In this document: piece by piece, positions 18,805-27,049 of the stretch | How positions within the stretch are numbered: position 1 is the stretch's first letter | Layout of the letters: each line of letters starts with the position of its first letter | Source of the DNA: Saprospirales bacterium | GTDB taxonomy: Bacteria; Bacteroidota; Bacteroidia; Chitinophagales; Saprospiraceae | Assembly (NCBI GenBank): GCA_007693915.1 | Contig: RECS01000091.1 | Span: 1-42,485 of the forward strand | Length of the DNA: 42,485 nucleotides | Direction: 5' to 3' | Program-made: the position numbers and the translations under genes | Notes under the pieces: model-generated | Seen by the model: the letters and a program-made list of their open reading frames with translations, nothing else | Databases searched by the model: none | Told to the model about the DNA's origin: nothing

Positions 18805-20232
18805 ATGAGGCTTTTATCTACACTTTTGGTCTTGACTACTATGGTCATGGTATTGTTTTCATGTCAATCCAAAAAAGAGGAAACACCTACCCACATTACC
18901 ATAACTGTTAAAGCTGAGGGTGAGGACCTGCCCGATTTAGAGTTACATCTTTTCGATAAAATTGCAAAAGCAAGTCCCAATGAGGAAAGTTTTACAAAAC
19001 TTAATGCCGAAGCTCATAGTCCTGCCTATTACACCATCAGGTCAGGTAGAAACTCAATGCGGGTATTCCTCGTACCGGGAGATAGCCTGCATCTGGAATT
19101 AGACTGGACTGAGCCATCTTCCACTATTCAGTTTACCGGGGATAGGGCTTTTGAGAATCAGTTTTTAGTGGCTAAATTATTGGTTGAACAGCAAGTCGGT
19201 TGGTCCAATTTTGTTGAGCTCTATTCAGCCAATACCGATGATTTTTATGCAAAAATGAATGCCGGTTTATTGGCCTTGGATAGCTTAATCCGAGTACTGG
19301 AAAAAGATGATCAGGTGCACGAAGATTTTTTGTTTTTTGAAAGAAGATATCCTGAATACAGGATTACTCACATGGGGGCTAACTATGCCAACTGGCACAG
19401 CAGACTTACGGGAACGGATATTGAAGATTTGGATTTTCCTAGTGAAGAGGCAAGGTCAAATTTAATGGCTTTGGAAAATACCAATAGCCACCTTTTGACT
19501 TTACCGGTTTTCAGGGATGTACTTGAAGCCCAAAAAGCCATTATCTGGAAGGAATTGACTGAAGATCTCGAGGTGGAGAATATGGGTTTTAAAGAGGCCC
19601 TTGAACTAGAGTTTAGTTTAATGAGAGATTACTTTCGGGAACCTGAAGTATTGGAGTACTTAAAGTTTAATTACTTAAAGGATTTGATCATGTTTAGGGG
19701 ACCCGGTGACATAGATGAGACCCTGAATGAATTCTTAGCAAATGCTCAGGAGGAGGATTACGTTGCTATTCTGAATTCAGAAATGAAAAATTGGGAGAAT
19801 ATTTTACCCGGTAAAAAAGTACCTGATTTTGAATTTGAAACCCCGGAGGGGGAAGTCGTCAAACTCTCAGACCTTGAGGGAAAACTTATTTATATAGATG
19901 CATGGGCTACCTGGTGCGGTCCTTGCCTGAGAGAACATCCGTATTGGGATGACCTGGTGGAAGAATACGCCGAAGAAGACATTTACTTTCTGGCAATATC
20001 CATAGACAACACCCGGGAACCCTGGTTGAGGATGTTGGGAGAAAAGGATTTGAGGGGTATCCACTGGTTTGCTGAAAATGCCTGGGAAGCTGAATTTATG
20101 AAGCATTTTAACATCATGGGTATCCCGCGATTTATTTTGCTGGATGCAGAGAGAAAAGTCATCAGACCATCTGCCGACCGACCGTCAGGTCAGATCAGAG
20201 ATCTATTGGACTCTAATTTAAGTGCCATATAG
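18805..20232 (+). CDS. TlpA-like thioredoxin-fold lipoprotein (first of a tandem pair)
   Basis: This 475-aa envelope protein has a lipoprotein signal (MRLLSTLLVLTTMVMVLFSC, lipid-modified Cys at 20). The N-terminal part (residues about 25-330) resembles the beta-rich and helical region found before thioredoxin domains in Bacteroidota redox lipoproteins. The C-terminal TlpA/AhpC-type domain begins at LPGKKVPDFEFETPEGE. It contains the redox motif WATWCGPC and the cis-proline region MGIPRF. It should act as a periplasm-facing thiol oxidoreductase anchored to a membrane; its partner protein is unknown. A well-formed promoter precedes it, and a paralogue starts 25 bp after its stop codon. Confidence 0.85.
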   Translation: MRLLSTLLVLTTMVMVLFSCQSKKEETPTHITITVKAEGEDLPDLELHLFDKIAKASPNEESFTKLNAEAHSPAYYTIRSGRNSMRVFLVPGDSLHLELDWTEPSSTIQFTGDRAFENQFLVAKLLVEQQVGWSNFVELYSANTDDFYAKMNAGLLALDSLIRVLEKDDQVHEDFLFFERRYPEYRITHMGANYANWHSRLTGTDIEDLDFPSEEARSNLMALENTNSHLLTLPVFRDVLEAQKAIIWKELTEDLEVENMGFKEALELEFSLMRDYFREPEVLEYLKFNYLKDLIMFRGPGDIDETLNEFLANAQEEDYVAILNSEMKNWENILPGKKVPDFEFETPEGEVVKLSDLEGKLIYIDAWATWCGPCLREHPYWDDLVEEYAEEDIYFLAISIDNTREPWLRMLGEKDLRGIHWFAENAWEAEFMKHFNIMGIPRFILLDAERKVIRPSADRPSGQIRDLLDSNLSAI

Positions 20233-20257
20233 TGTTTAAAAAATCCCTTTTTCAATA

Positions 20258-21688
20258 ATGAAAAACCCCGGACCATTTTTAACTACTTTCTTTTCGGCTG
20301 TAATTACACTGAATTTATTTGACTGTCAGGTATTGGCTACCAATTCCTATGATGAAATCATTATAACTGTTCAGGCTTTCGATTTTGAACCCCAAGAGGT
20401 AGAGTTACATCTCTTCAATAAAATCGCTGTGGCTACTCCCAACGAAATAGGGAATTCCAAGATTAAAACTAAAGCATATGGTCCTGCATACTACAGCTTG
20501 CGATCCGGAAGAAATAGAATAGAGATTTATCTCTTACCAGGGGATAGCCTGCACCTGGATTTGAATTGGGGCGATCCTACTGGTACTGTTAGCTTTTCAG
20601 GAGACAGGGTAGTAGAAAATCAATTTTTGATTGATAAACACAAAGCAAAAGAGGATAATGGGTGGGCAGATTTTATAGGATTATACAGGTCTGAACCGGA
20701 GGAATTCCAAAGAAAACTGGATCTTGGATTGTATTCGATCTATAGCTTGATCGGTGAGCTCAAGTCTGGGGGAAGGGCAGACAGGACTTTTGTCCAAATG
20801 GAAATGCAATACCCCGATTACAGGACAGCTTTGATGGCTGCAAACTATGTGCAAAATCACAGCAGGTTCAATCAGGTTCCACCTGAAGATATAAATTATT
20901 CCGAGGAGGAGGCTCAACAAAGCCTGTTAAATCTTGACAACACCAATGTTGATTTATTACCACTACCTGTCTTTCGGGAAGTACTGGAACTGCATAGAAG
21001 GTTAATTTGGGAGAAACGAATGAATCAGGAAGTTTACGGACAGGGATATGATATAGTAATGAAAGAGCGTTTCAGGGTTTTGGAGAAAAATTTTGAGTCC
21101 GGAAAAATAGTTGAATTTATCAAATTTGACTATTTGAGTTTTCTACTGAGAAGAAGTGGGCCAGGAGACGTTGATTCTCATTTTGCAATGTTTTTAGCTG
21201 AAACGGAAAATCCGGTTTATATTCAAGCCATGAAAACGGATCTAAAGGTTTGGGAACCCATACTACCGGGAATGCAAGTCCCTGATTTTAAATTTGAAAA
21301 TCCCGATGGTGATGCGATCAGGCTATCTGATTTAAGAGGCAAAATGGTTTATATAGATGTCTGGGCAAGCTGGTGTGGTCCCTGCCGGCAAGAAATTCCA
21401 CATTGGGATAAGCTTGTTGGAGAATACAGCGATCGAGATATTTACTTTCTTGCTATTTCACTGGATGCCACGCGAGAATCATGGGAAAGTATGTTGAACT
21501 CAAAAGAAATGAAAGGCATTCATGTTTATGCACCCGGAGTTTGGAATTCCGAATTTGCTAGGCACTTTAATGTGCGTGGAATTCCCCGCTTTATTCTCAT
21601 TGATGCAGAGGGAAGGGTAATTCTACCGCAGACTGAGCGACCATCCGGCAACATCAGAGAACGACTGGATCAATTGCTTAAATCCTGA
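20258..21688 (+). CDS. TlpA-like thioredoxin-fold protein (second of a tandem pair)
   Basis: This 476-aa paralogue aligns by eye with the preceding protein along its whole length. Shared landmarks include VELHLFNKIA / LELHLFDKIA, AYYSLRSGRN / AYYTIRSGRN, LPGDSLHL / VPGDSLHL and the redox site WASWCGPC. The cis-Pro region RGIPRFILID is present. The N-terminus differs: the signal reads ITLNLFDCQVLATNS, where the residue before the cysteine is Asp. That breaks the lipobox, so cleavage more likely follows VLA and the protein would be soluble in the periplasm rather than lipid-anchored. The pair looks like a local tandem duplication followed by divergence in localisation. It is followed 10 bp later by the DUF6134 gene. 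Confidence 0.85.
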   Translation: MKNPGPFLTTFFSAVITLNLFDCQVLATNSYDEIIITVQAFDFEPQEVELHLFNKIAVATPNEIGNSKIKTKAYGPAYYSLRSGRNRIEIYLLPGDSLHLDLNWGDPTGTVSFSGDRVVENQFLIDKHKAKEDNGWADFIGLYRSEPEEFQRKLDLGLYSIYSLIGELKSGGRADRTFVQMEMQYPDYRTALMAANYVQNHSRFNQVPPEDINYSEEEAQQSLLNLDNTNVDLLPLPVFREVLELHRRLIWEKRMNQEVYGQGYDIVMKERFRVLEKNFESGKIVEFIKFDYLSFLLRRSGPGDVDSHFAMFLAETENPVYIQAMKTDLKVWEPILPGMQVPDFKFENPDGDAIRLSDLRGKMVYIDVWASWCGPCRQEIPHWDKLVGEYSDRDIYFLAISLDATRESWESMLNSKEMKGIHVYAPGVWNSEFARHFNVRGIPRFILIDAEGRVILPQTERPSGNIRERLDQLLKS

Positions 21689-21698
21689 TAAATAGCAA

Positions 21699-22355
21699 AT
21701 GAAAAATATATTCACATCACTCATGCTTTTCTGCCTTCAAAAGTTTCCTCTCAGGAAATGGGGAGTGAGCGTATTGATGTTTGTTGGAATGTTATTTTTC
21801 TCCTTTCAAGGTATTGCCCAGGAACACGTATTTGATCAATATATCAGAAACTCCAAGGTGGGAACCCTTTCCGTATTCATTGAGGAGAATCCATCCAAAA
21901 AGGAAAAAACGGTCAGAATAGAATCAAAAGTCAATGTCAGTATGCTTTTCCTTAGAGCGAAAGTGGAATACGAGGGAAAAGTTATCTATCGCGATGGTAG
22001 GCTCATTACCGCAGATATCCAAATTTGCAGAGATGGAAGCACTTATCAGGAGGCTGAAACTCATTGGAAAGGGAGATATTATCTGGCAGTAATTGATGGT
22101 AATGAAAAGCGAATAAACAAAGAGATGATCCAGTTTTCCAGTTTGTTGCTCTACGCTAAGGAGCCGCGCAACATCAGAGAAGTTTACGCTGAAATAGACG
22201 GGATTTTTAATCGCCTGGAACACCTGGGTCGGGGAAGATATGAACTCCACCTCAGTGGATCGAGAAACAATTATTATACTTACCGAAATGGCAAGCTTGT
22301 TGAAGCCAAACTCGATCATTGGTTGGCGCCTATTCAATTAAAACGACAAGATTGA
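21699..22355 (+). CDS. DUF6134 family exported protein
   Basis: This 218-aa protein has a hydrophobic N-terminal signal (WGVSVLMFVGMLFFSFQGIAQ, cleavage likely after AQ). The mature part opens with FDQYIRNSKVGTLSV, typical of DUF6134. It continues as alternating strands (VRIESKVNVSMLFLRAKVEYEG, ADIQICRDGSTYQEAE) and ends near KLVEAKLDHWLAPIQL. DUF6134 proteins are uncharacterised, single-domain, beta-rich and probably periplasmic. It starts only 10 bp after the second TlpA gene and is very likely the last gene of that operon. A link to thiol redox or envelope lipid handling would be inference. A short inverted repeat (TGAGG ... CCTCA, 22353-22367) overlaps its stop codon. Confidence 0.75.
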   Translation: MKNIFTSLMLFCLQKFPLRKWGVSVLMFVGMLFFSFQGIAQEHVFDQYIRNSKVGTLSVFIEENPSKKEKTVRIESKVNVSMLFLRAKVEYEGKVIYRDGRLITADIQICRDGSTYQEAETHWKGRYYLAVIDGNEKRINKEMIQFSSLLLYAKEPRNIREVYAEIDGIFNRLEHLGRGRYELHLSGSRNNYYTYRNGKLVEAKLDHWLAPIQLKRQD

Positions 22356-22373
22356 GGGTGGTCCTCAGACTCA

Positions 22374-22865
22374 TTATTGTCTGATGATGTGAAAACCAGA
22401 ATACTGCTGTTGGCTGTTTATAATTTGCAATATGTAGGTGCCTTTTGAAAAGGCAGAAAGATCAATGGTTTCCCTTTCAGACTTCATGTCCTTTTGAAGC
22501 AAAAGCTTTCCATTAATATCGTAAACGGCTAATTTGAATGGCTCCCCTATTTCATCTTTACCTTCGATTACAAGCATATCGCGGGTAGGATTGGGGAAAA
22601 CAGAAAATTTCTGCTCCAGAAACTGCTCCTCTACATTGGTGATTACCAGAGTTTCAAAAGCATGTTGTACACCCTCTGCTACTGTACCGGCTTCATTGCT
22701 GTTAGAAGAGAAAAAGGTCTGTCCAATAGTATAGGAAACTGAGCCTGCACTAGCTTTTATATTACCTCCCGCAGTAGAGGTGGTCTGTTGGGAGTAGATG
22801 ACCGTGGTCCAGCAAAAAAATAAAAATACAATCAAAAGACGAAGGAGTTTTTTAAAAACTGACAT
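22374..22865 (-). CDS. small T9SS type A cargo protein
   Basis: This 163-aa protein has a signal peptide (LLRLLIVFLFFCWTTVIYSQ). A short conserved mature segment, SAGSVSYTIGQTFFSSNSNE followed by AEGVQHAFE, is a recurrent Bacteroidota motif found just upstream of Por tails. It ends with a T9SS type A sorting domain (FSVFPNPTRDMLVIEG ... LAVYDINGKLL ... GTYILQIINS). Almost nothing lies between signal and sorting domain, so this is a minimal cargo that may be attached to the cell surface. Biological role unknown. It is convergent with the DUF6134 gene, with an 18-bp gap. Confidence 0.85.
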   Translation of the reverse strand: MSVFKKLLRLLIVFLFFCWTTVIYSQQTTSTAGGNIKASAGSVSYTIGQTFFSSNSNEAGTVAEGVQHAFETLVITNVEEQFLEQKFSVFPNPTRDMLVIEGKDEIGEPFKLAVYDINGKLLLQKDMKSERETIDLSAFSKGTYILQIINSQQQYSGFHIIRQ

Positions 22866-23294
22866 GACAATAGCGTTTATTTGGTGCTAAGATAAGAGAT
22901 TTTTGTTAGGTCACACAATTATTGAATACTTTACAATATCTCAGCCCATACTATTCATGAGGTTTCGTTACGAAAAGCAAAAATGTCAATAGAATTGGGA
23001 AGCGCAAATATTTTTATCCGAAGGAATGTCAGCCCAATTTTGAGGATAACAAATTTCGACCATTTTCAATTATAGAAGATATTTTGGCTTTCCAGTAGAA
23101 ATTTTGTGGATAATTCAGGTTAAAAAAGTCAAAAAAATTTATATAAATTTGATTATCAAGCAAATAGATTGTATGTTTAGGTCTATAATAAAGGAGAAAT
23201 GCAGGGACAAGTGCTTGTTTAGTTTTAAAATCCATGCATTTTCATTTTTTTTTTACCGTGATCAAATATACCCCTCAATCCCAGATTAGTCTGA
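22866..23294. other. AT-rich spacer without a recognisable gene
   Basis: These roughly 430 bases hold only short unconvincing frames, with long A/T runs near 23124-23150 and 23240-23255. No promoter with both elements, RNA gene or clear inverted repeat was found. The right-hand part probably belongs to the decayed insertion sequence that becomes recognisable at 23295. Confidence 0.5.
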
Positions 23295-23828
23295 ACTTTA
23301 TTTAAGACTCCATTTCAACAACCTCTGGATCCCAAAAACAATTGGGTCCGGTCCTATGGCAAGGAATACTACTCTGGGATAAGATGGCTAAACCGTTGAT
23401 GAATAGTATGACATCCAATAATGGAAGAATGAGTATTGATCTTCGATTTGTCTTTGGCGCCTTGTTCATAAAGGGCTTAGAAAATTTAAGTGGCGAGGAC
23501 ACTATAAGAGTTATCCAGAAAAAACATCTATATGCAGTTCTTTGTCGGTTTGCCTGAGTTTGTTACAGAGCCGATATTAGTCCCTAAATTTTTGGTAGAA
23601 GTTCGTAAAAGGTTAGGAGAACAAGGGATGAAAACTATGAATGATATTTTAATTGAACATGCACATAAGTCAGGCATAATAAAGCATAGGAAGGAGTACT
23701 CGAAAAAGGACCAGGGATCAGGTAAGGGATCGGATCAAGCCAACCTAAAAGTTAAGCAGGAGTGGCAAATAGAAACTACTTACCCAGCTACTGATCTGGT
23801 GTCACACTACTCATCAGTAGCTTTTTAA
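23295..23828 (+). pseudogene. IS5-family transposase remnant (N-terminal part, several frameshifts)
   Basis: Three successive reading frames together read as the N-terminus of an IS5-type transposase. The first (23295-23350) gives TLFKTPFQQPLDPKNNWVR. The second (about 23365-23525) gives LLWDKMAKPLMNSMTSNNGR followed by MSIDLRFVFGALFIKGLENL and SGEDTIRVIQ. The third (23532-23828) gives MQFFVGLPEFVTEPILVP, then KRLGEQGMKTMNDILIEHAH, before degenerating near TTYPATDL. The pieces join in the right order, so at least two frameshifts have occurred. The catalytic DDE region is absent, because the sequence loses similarity before purQ. I could not find terminal inverted repeats. The element is dead and records an old insertion between the small T9SS gene and purQ. 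Confidence 0.8.
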
Positions 23829-23935
23829 TTTACGTGGGTATTGGAGTTCTGAGATTAATAGGGAAGCAGCATGAAAAGACTTTTACATTAAGTAACTGCA
23901 AGTTGCAATCAAAAATAAGCTAAGTTTGAGAACAA

Positions 23936-24640
23936 TCAGACCGCTATCATATGGTTAAAAAAAGCGGATAGCAGTGTTTTACCGTCTTCATTACCCAAAA
24001 GTGATTCCGCGGCCCTTTCAGGATGAGGCATCATTCCAAAAACATTGCGTTTTTCATTACAAATACCTGCAATAGCATCTACAGATCCATTGAAATTGGA
24101 TTCCTCTGTCAATGCTCCGTTTTCATCACAATACCTCAATAATATTTGCTCGTTCTCAATCAATTTCTCAAGCCCATCAGCACCTATGTGATACCTGCCA
24201 TCTGCGTGAGCTACCGGCATTTGGAGCGGCAAAGCCCTATTGAGTCCCTTTGTCCATGGATTTACATTATTACACACCTTGAGGTGTACATTTTTGCTGA
24301 CAAAAAGCTGATTTTTATTTCGCAATAATACTCCGGGTAATAAACCGGCTTCACACAAAATCTGAAAACCATTACAGATACCGTAAACATAACCACCCTC
24401 ATTGGCATGTTTTACCACCTCTTTCATAACAGGAGAAAAACGCGCGATAGCCCCTGACCTCAAGTAATCTCCATATGAGAATCCACCGGGAAGTATTATA
24501 CAATCATTCTTGCCAAGACCGGCTAGATCATCTTGTTTATGCCATATCTTTACTGTCTCATAACCAAGCACATCCCCCATAACATGCATCATGTCGTCAT
24601 CGCAATTAGAGCCGGGAAAAACAACTACACCTATTTTCAT
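23936..24640 (-). CDS. purQ: phosphoribosylformylglycinamidine synthase, glutaminase subunit
   Basis: PurQ releases ammonia from glutamine for the PurL-catalysed conversion of FGAR to FGAM in purine synthesis. The protein is a class I glutamine amidotransferase. It has the family start MKIGVVVFPGSNCDDD, the oxyanion strand ILPGGFSYGDYLRSGAIA, the nucleophile in YGICNGFQIL and the His/Glu pair in MMPHPERA. The frame extends 43 codons upstream of MKIGVV, but a TATATTTG box at 24663-24670 lies inside that extension. The ATG at 24640 is therefore the likely start, giving 234 aa, the normal length for a stand-alone PurQ. That implies a separate PurL and PurS elsewhere in the genome. Confidence 0.95.
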   Translation of the reverse strand: MKIGVVVFPGSNCDDDMMHVMGDVLGYETVKIWHKQDDLAGLGKNDCIILPGGFSYGDYLRSGAIARFSPVMKEVVKHANEGGYVYGICNGFQILCEAGLLPGVLLRNKNQLFVSKNVHLKVCNNVNPWTKGLNRALPLQMPVAHADGRYHIGADGLEKLIENEQILLRYCDENGALTEESNFNGSVDAIAGICNEKRNVFGMMPHPERAAESLLGNEDGKTLLSAFFNHMIAV

Positions 24641-24662
24641 GTTTCCATTTTTTAGCGAGTTG

Positions 24663-24670
24663 CAAATATA
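24663..24670 (-). promoter_or_regulatory. Bacteroidota -7 box upstream of purQ
   Basis: The minus strand reads TATATTTG, a full match to TAnnTTTG, about 22 bp before ATG 24640. It supports the downstream start codon. No -33 element is visible. Confidence 0.45.
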
Positions 24671-24802
24671 AGGTAAATAGCGGGATTTATTGATTGGTTT
24701 ATGCGTCCCCAATTTTCGTTTGTAAAAGATTTGACGATCAAGTTCTTTTTTATTCACAAAAATGTGCATCGTTCTGCTTATTTTTACTTTAAAAAATAAA
24801 AG

Positions 24803-25726
24803 ATGAATAAATATTTATTGGGTTGGATTCCTGTTTTTGTTTTACTTATAATCGGCTGTGCTGATATTAAAAAAAATGGCAACTCTGATCTTCCTCAGGT
24901 GAATTGGGGTGAAATCAAACGGGTCTACTTCGAGTCAGAATGGGTAGATGACCGCTATGTGGATATTCTATTGCCGGAAGGATATGACAAAACTGAAACC
25001 TACCCGGTGATTTATATGCAGGATGGTCAGATGCTCTTTGATAGTACAACCACCTGGAACCATCAAAGCTGGCAGATGGCGGATATCCTAAGGGAGTTAA
25101 CTAAAGATGAGGGTTTAACGAAACCGATTATTGTTGGAATCCACAATAATGGTAAAAAGCGTTTTGTTGAATATTTTCCCGCAGGTGTTATTGATTTTAT
25201 TCCTGATGAAATACGGGAGGAGATGCTTGCTCAATTCCCGGGTGAGCCTCTTTCTGATGCCTATCTACAGTTTCTGATAAGTGAACTAAAGCCCTATATA
25301 GACGAGCACTTCAGCACGAAAGAAGGTCCTCGAAATACCTATATAGTTGGTGCCAATATGGGAGCATTAATCAGCATTTATGCACTGTGTGAATATCCTT
25401 CTGTTTTTTCAGCTGCTGCCTGTCTGTCGACGCACTGGTTAGGTCCGGATTCTGATGATATGATTTTGCCGACTGCTTACGCTAATTTCCTAAAAGCCAA
25501 TTTACCGGCTCCGATGCGCCACCGAATATATTTTGATCTGGGTGATCAGGGACTGGATGCCTATTATTGGCCTTTTCAACAAAAAATCGATAGTGTTATG
25601 ATAGGGCTTGGTTATATCCCGGGTGACGACTGGCTTACTGTCTATTCTCCCGGTGACGATCACAATGAACTGTCCTGGAGCAAAAGGATTGGTTCAGCTG
25701 TGAAGTTTCTGATGCGTGATCGTTGA
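24803..25726 (+). CDS. esterase-family (PF00756-like) alpha/beta-hydrolase lipoprotein lacking the nucleophilic Ser
   Basis: This 307-aa protein has a lipoprotein signal (MNKYLLGWIPVFVLLIIGC, Cys19). Its fold matches the enterochelin-esterase/esterase D family, with VDILLPEGYDKTETYPVIYM, then MQDGQMLFDSTTTWNHQSWQ and KPIIVGIHNNGKKR. The nucleophile elbow is the surprise. Family members read G-x-S-x-G, whereas here the DNA encodes G-A-N-M-G (residues 183-187), so Asn185 replaces the serine. The rest of the elbow helix (ALISIYALCEYPSVF) is normal. An acidic residue in DLGDQGLD (248-252) and a histidine in DHNELSW (H287) remain. It may be a non-catalytic binding protein or use altered chemistry. 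Its last 33 bases overlap the 3' end of dinB on the opposite strand. Confidence 0.82.
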   Translation: MNKYLLGWIPVFVLLIIGCADIKKNGNSDLPQVNWGEIKRVYFESEWVDDRYVDILLPEGYDKTETYPVIYMQDGQMLFDSTTTWNHQSWQMADILRELTKDEGLTKPIIVGIHNNGKKRFVEYFPAGVIDFIPDEIREEMLAQFPGEPLSDAYLQFLISELKPYIDEHFSTKEGPRNTYIVGANMGALISIYALCEYPSVFSAAACLSTHWLGPDSDDMILPTAYANFLKANLPAPMRHRIYFDLGDQGLDAYYWPFQQKIDSVMIGLGYIPGDDWLTVYSPGDDHNELSWSKRIGSAVKFLMRDR

Positions 25727-26875
25727 CTGCGGCAATATCCAGGAAGCTCTCTGCAGTACATTTTTTCCAAACTTCTGCCTGATGGCGTCCATGCGCTCAA
25801 GTAGCATATCCTCTTTAAGTTCGTCCTCAAAGAGGTTGAGTTGTTTGCCTGAACTAAGCATATCCGAAAACCTCACCCCTATCAATCTTATCATTTGTCT
25901 GCGTGTATATAGTTCGTCAAAAAGTTTATCTGCATAGGCGCATAGTTTTTTATCGCCGGAGGTATAGGTAATCTTTTTTTGTCGAGTAAAAGTATTAAAA
26001 TCAGCATAGCGTATTTTTACGGTGATACAGGAAGTCAGTTTTTCTTTAGTGCGCAATTCATAGGCAAGTTCGCCTGTCATTCTTGCGAGTATACTTTTAA
26101 TACGCTTAATATCGAGGCTGTCTTGTTCAAAAGTTCGCTCTGAAGACATGGACTTTTGCTCAATATAGGGAGTTATTGGACTGTCATCTATGCCGTTGGC
26201 TTTTTCCCAAAGTTTGCGACCATTTTTACCGAATTCTGCTGTAAGCAAATCGGGAGGTATCTGACTAAGTGTAGCAATTTTTCTCACCCCCATGTGTGTA
26301 AGGCGAACAGATGTCTTTTTTCCGACACCCGGCAACTTATTTATTGGAAGGGGGTGTAAAAATGATTTTTCTGTACCTGCTGTTATCTGTATGCTACCAT
26401 TGGGCTTAGCTTCACCTGTGCCGACCTTGGAAACCATTTTATTGACTGAAAGACCAAAAGAAATGGGCAAACCGGTTTCACGTATGATTTTCTGCCTCAG
26501 TTCTTTTCCCCATAAATAACAGCCAAAATGGCGATCCATACCTGTGAGATCAAGATAAAACTCATCTATGGAAGCCTTTTCGTAAAGGGGAGCTTCTTCT
26601 GCTATCACCTGAGTCACTAGTTCAGATTGTTTACTGTAGGCATCCATGTCACCACGTATAAAAATGGCATCCGGACAAAGATAGCGCGCCATCTTTACCG
26701 GCATAGCAGAATGCACACCGAACTTCCTCGCTTCGTAACTACAAGATGCTACTACTCCTCTGTTACTGCTGCCTCCGATAATAAGCGGCTTGCCATTAAA
26801 AGCACTGTTTCTCAAACGCTCAACAGACACAAAGAAAGAATCCAAATCCATGTGTACCACTGCCCTTTTGTACAT
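25694..26875 (-). CDS. dinB: DNA polymerase IV (Y-family)
   Basis: DinB performs error-prone translesion synthesis at stalled forks. The 393-aa protein shows the palm motif VHMDLDSFFVSVERL, YEARKFGVHSAMP in the fingers, and the catalytic acidic pair in ASIDEFYLDLTG. SFGLSVNKMVSKVGTGEAKP and the helix-hairpin-helix KLPGVGKKTSVRLTHMG follow, then the little-finger domain. Near the C-terminus, GKQLNLFEDE resembles a sliding-clamp-binding QLxLF box. ATG 26875 is a good start, with a TAAATTTG box 20 bp upstream. No LexA-type operator was recognised. Its 3' end overlaps the convergent esterase gene by 33 bp. Confidence 0.95.
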   Translation of the reverse strand: MYKRAVVHMDLDSFFVSVERLRNSAFNGKPLIIGGSSNRGVVASCSYEARKFGVHSAMPVKMARYLCPDAIFIRGDMDAYSKQSELVTQVIAEEAPLYEKASIDEFYLDLTGMDRHFGCYLWGKELRQKIIRETGLPISFGLSVNKMVSKVGTGEAKPNGSIQITAGTEKSFLHPLPINKLPGVGKKTSVRLTHMGVRKIATLSQIPPDLLTAEFGKNGRKLWEKANGIDDSPITPYIEQKSMSSERTFEQDSLDIKRIKSILARMTGELAYELRTKEKLTSCITVKIRYADFNTFTRQKKITYTSGDKKLCAYADKLFDELYTRRQMIRLIGVRFSDMLSSGKQLNLFEDELKEDMLLERMDAIRQKFGKNVLQRASWILPQSTITHQKLHS

Positions 26876-26894
26876 CTTAAGACCTTTTATTGAT

Positions 26895-26902
26895 CAAATT
26901 TA
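26895..26902 (-). promoter_or_regulatory. Bacteroidota -7 box upstream of dinB
   Basis: The minus strand reads TAAATTTG, a full match to TAnnTTTG, 20 bp before ATG 26875. A TTTG-like sequence lies about 15 bp further upstream, closer than the usual 20 bp, so only the -7 element is claimed. Confidence 0.4.
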
Positions 26903-27049
26903 CGACAATTTTTTAATCAAAAAGGCATATCAGTATCTTTTTTAGAAAAATTTGACAAAAAAAAATGAAAAACTGTCACGAGAATGAACTGGACAAAACA
27001 GAGCACACCCAATACCCACAGAACAAGATATTAAGAAAAAATAAGTATT

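Noticed and set aside
22353-22390. Terminator between the DUF6134 gene and the small T9SS gene.
   Set aside because: Only 5-bp stems (TGAGG/CCTCA and CAGAC/GTCTG) are present, with no T-run on either strand.
23104-23289. 61-codon plus-strand frame in the AT-rich spacer.
   Set aside because: Lys/Ile/Phe-rich translation reflects base composition, there is no recognisable domain, and it overlaps the decayed insertion sequence region.
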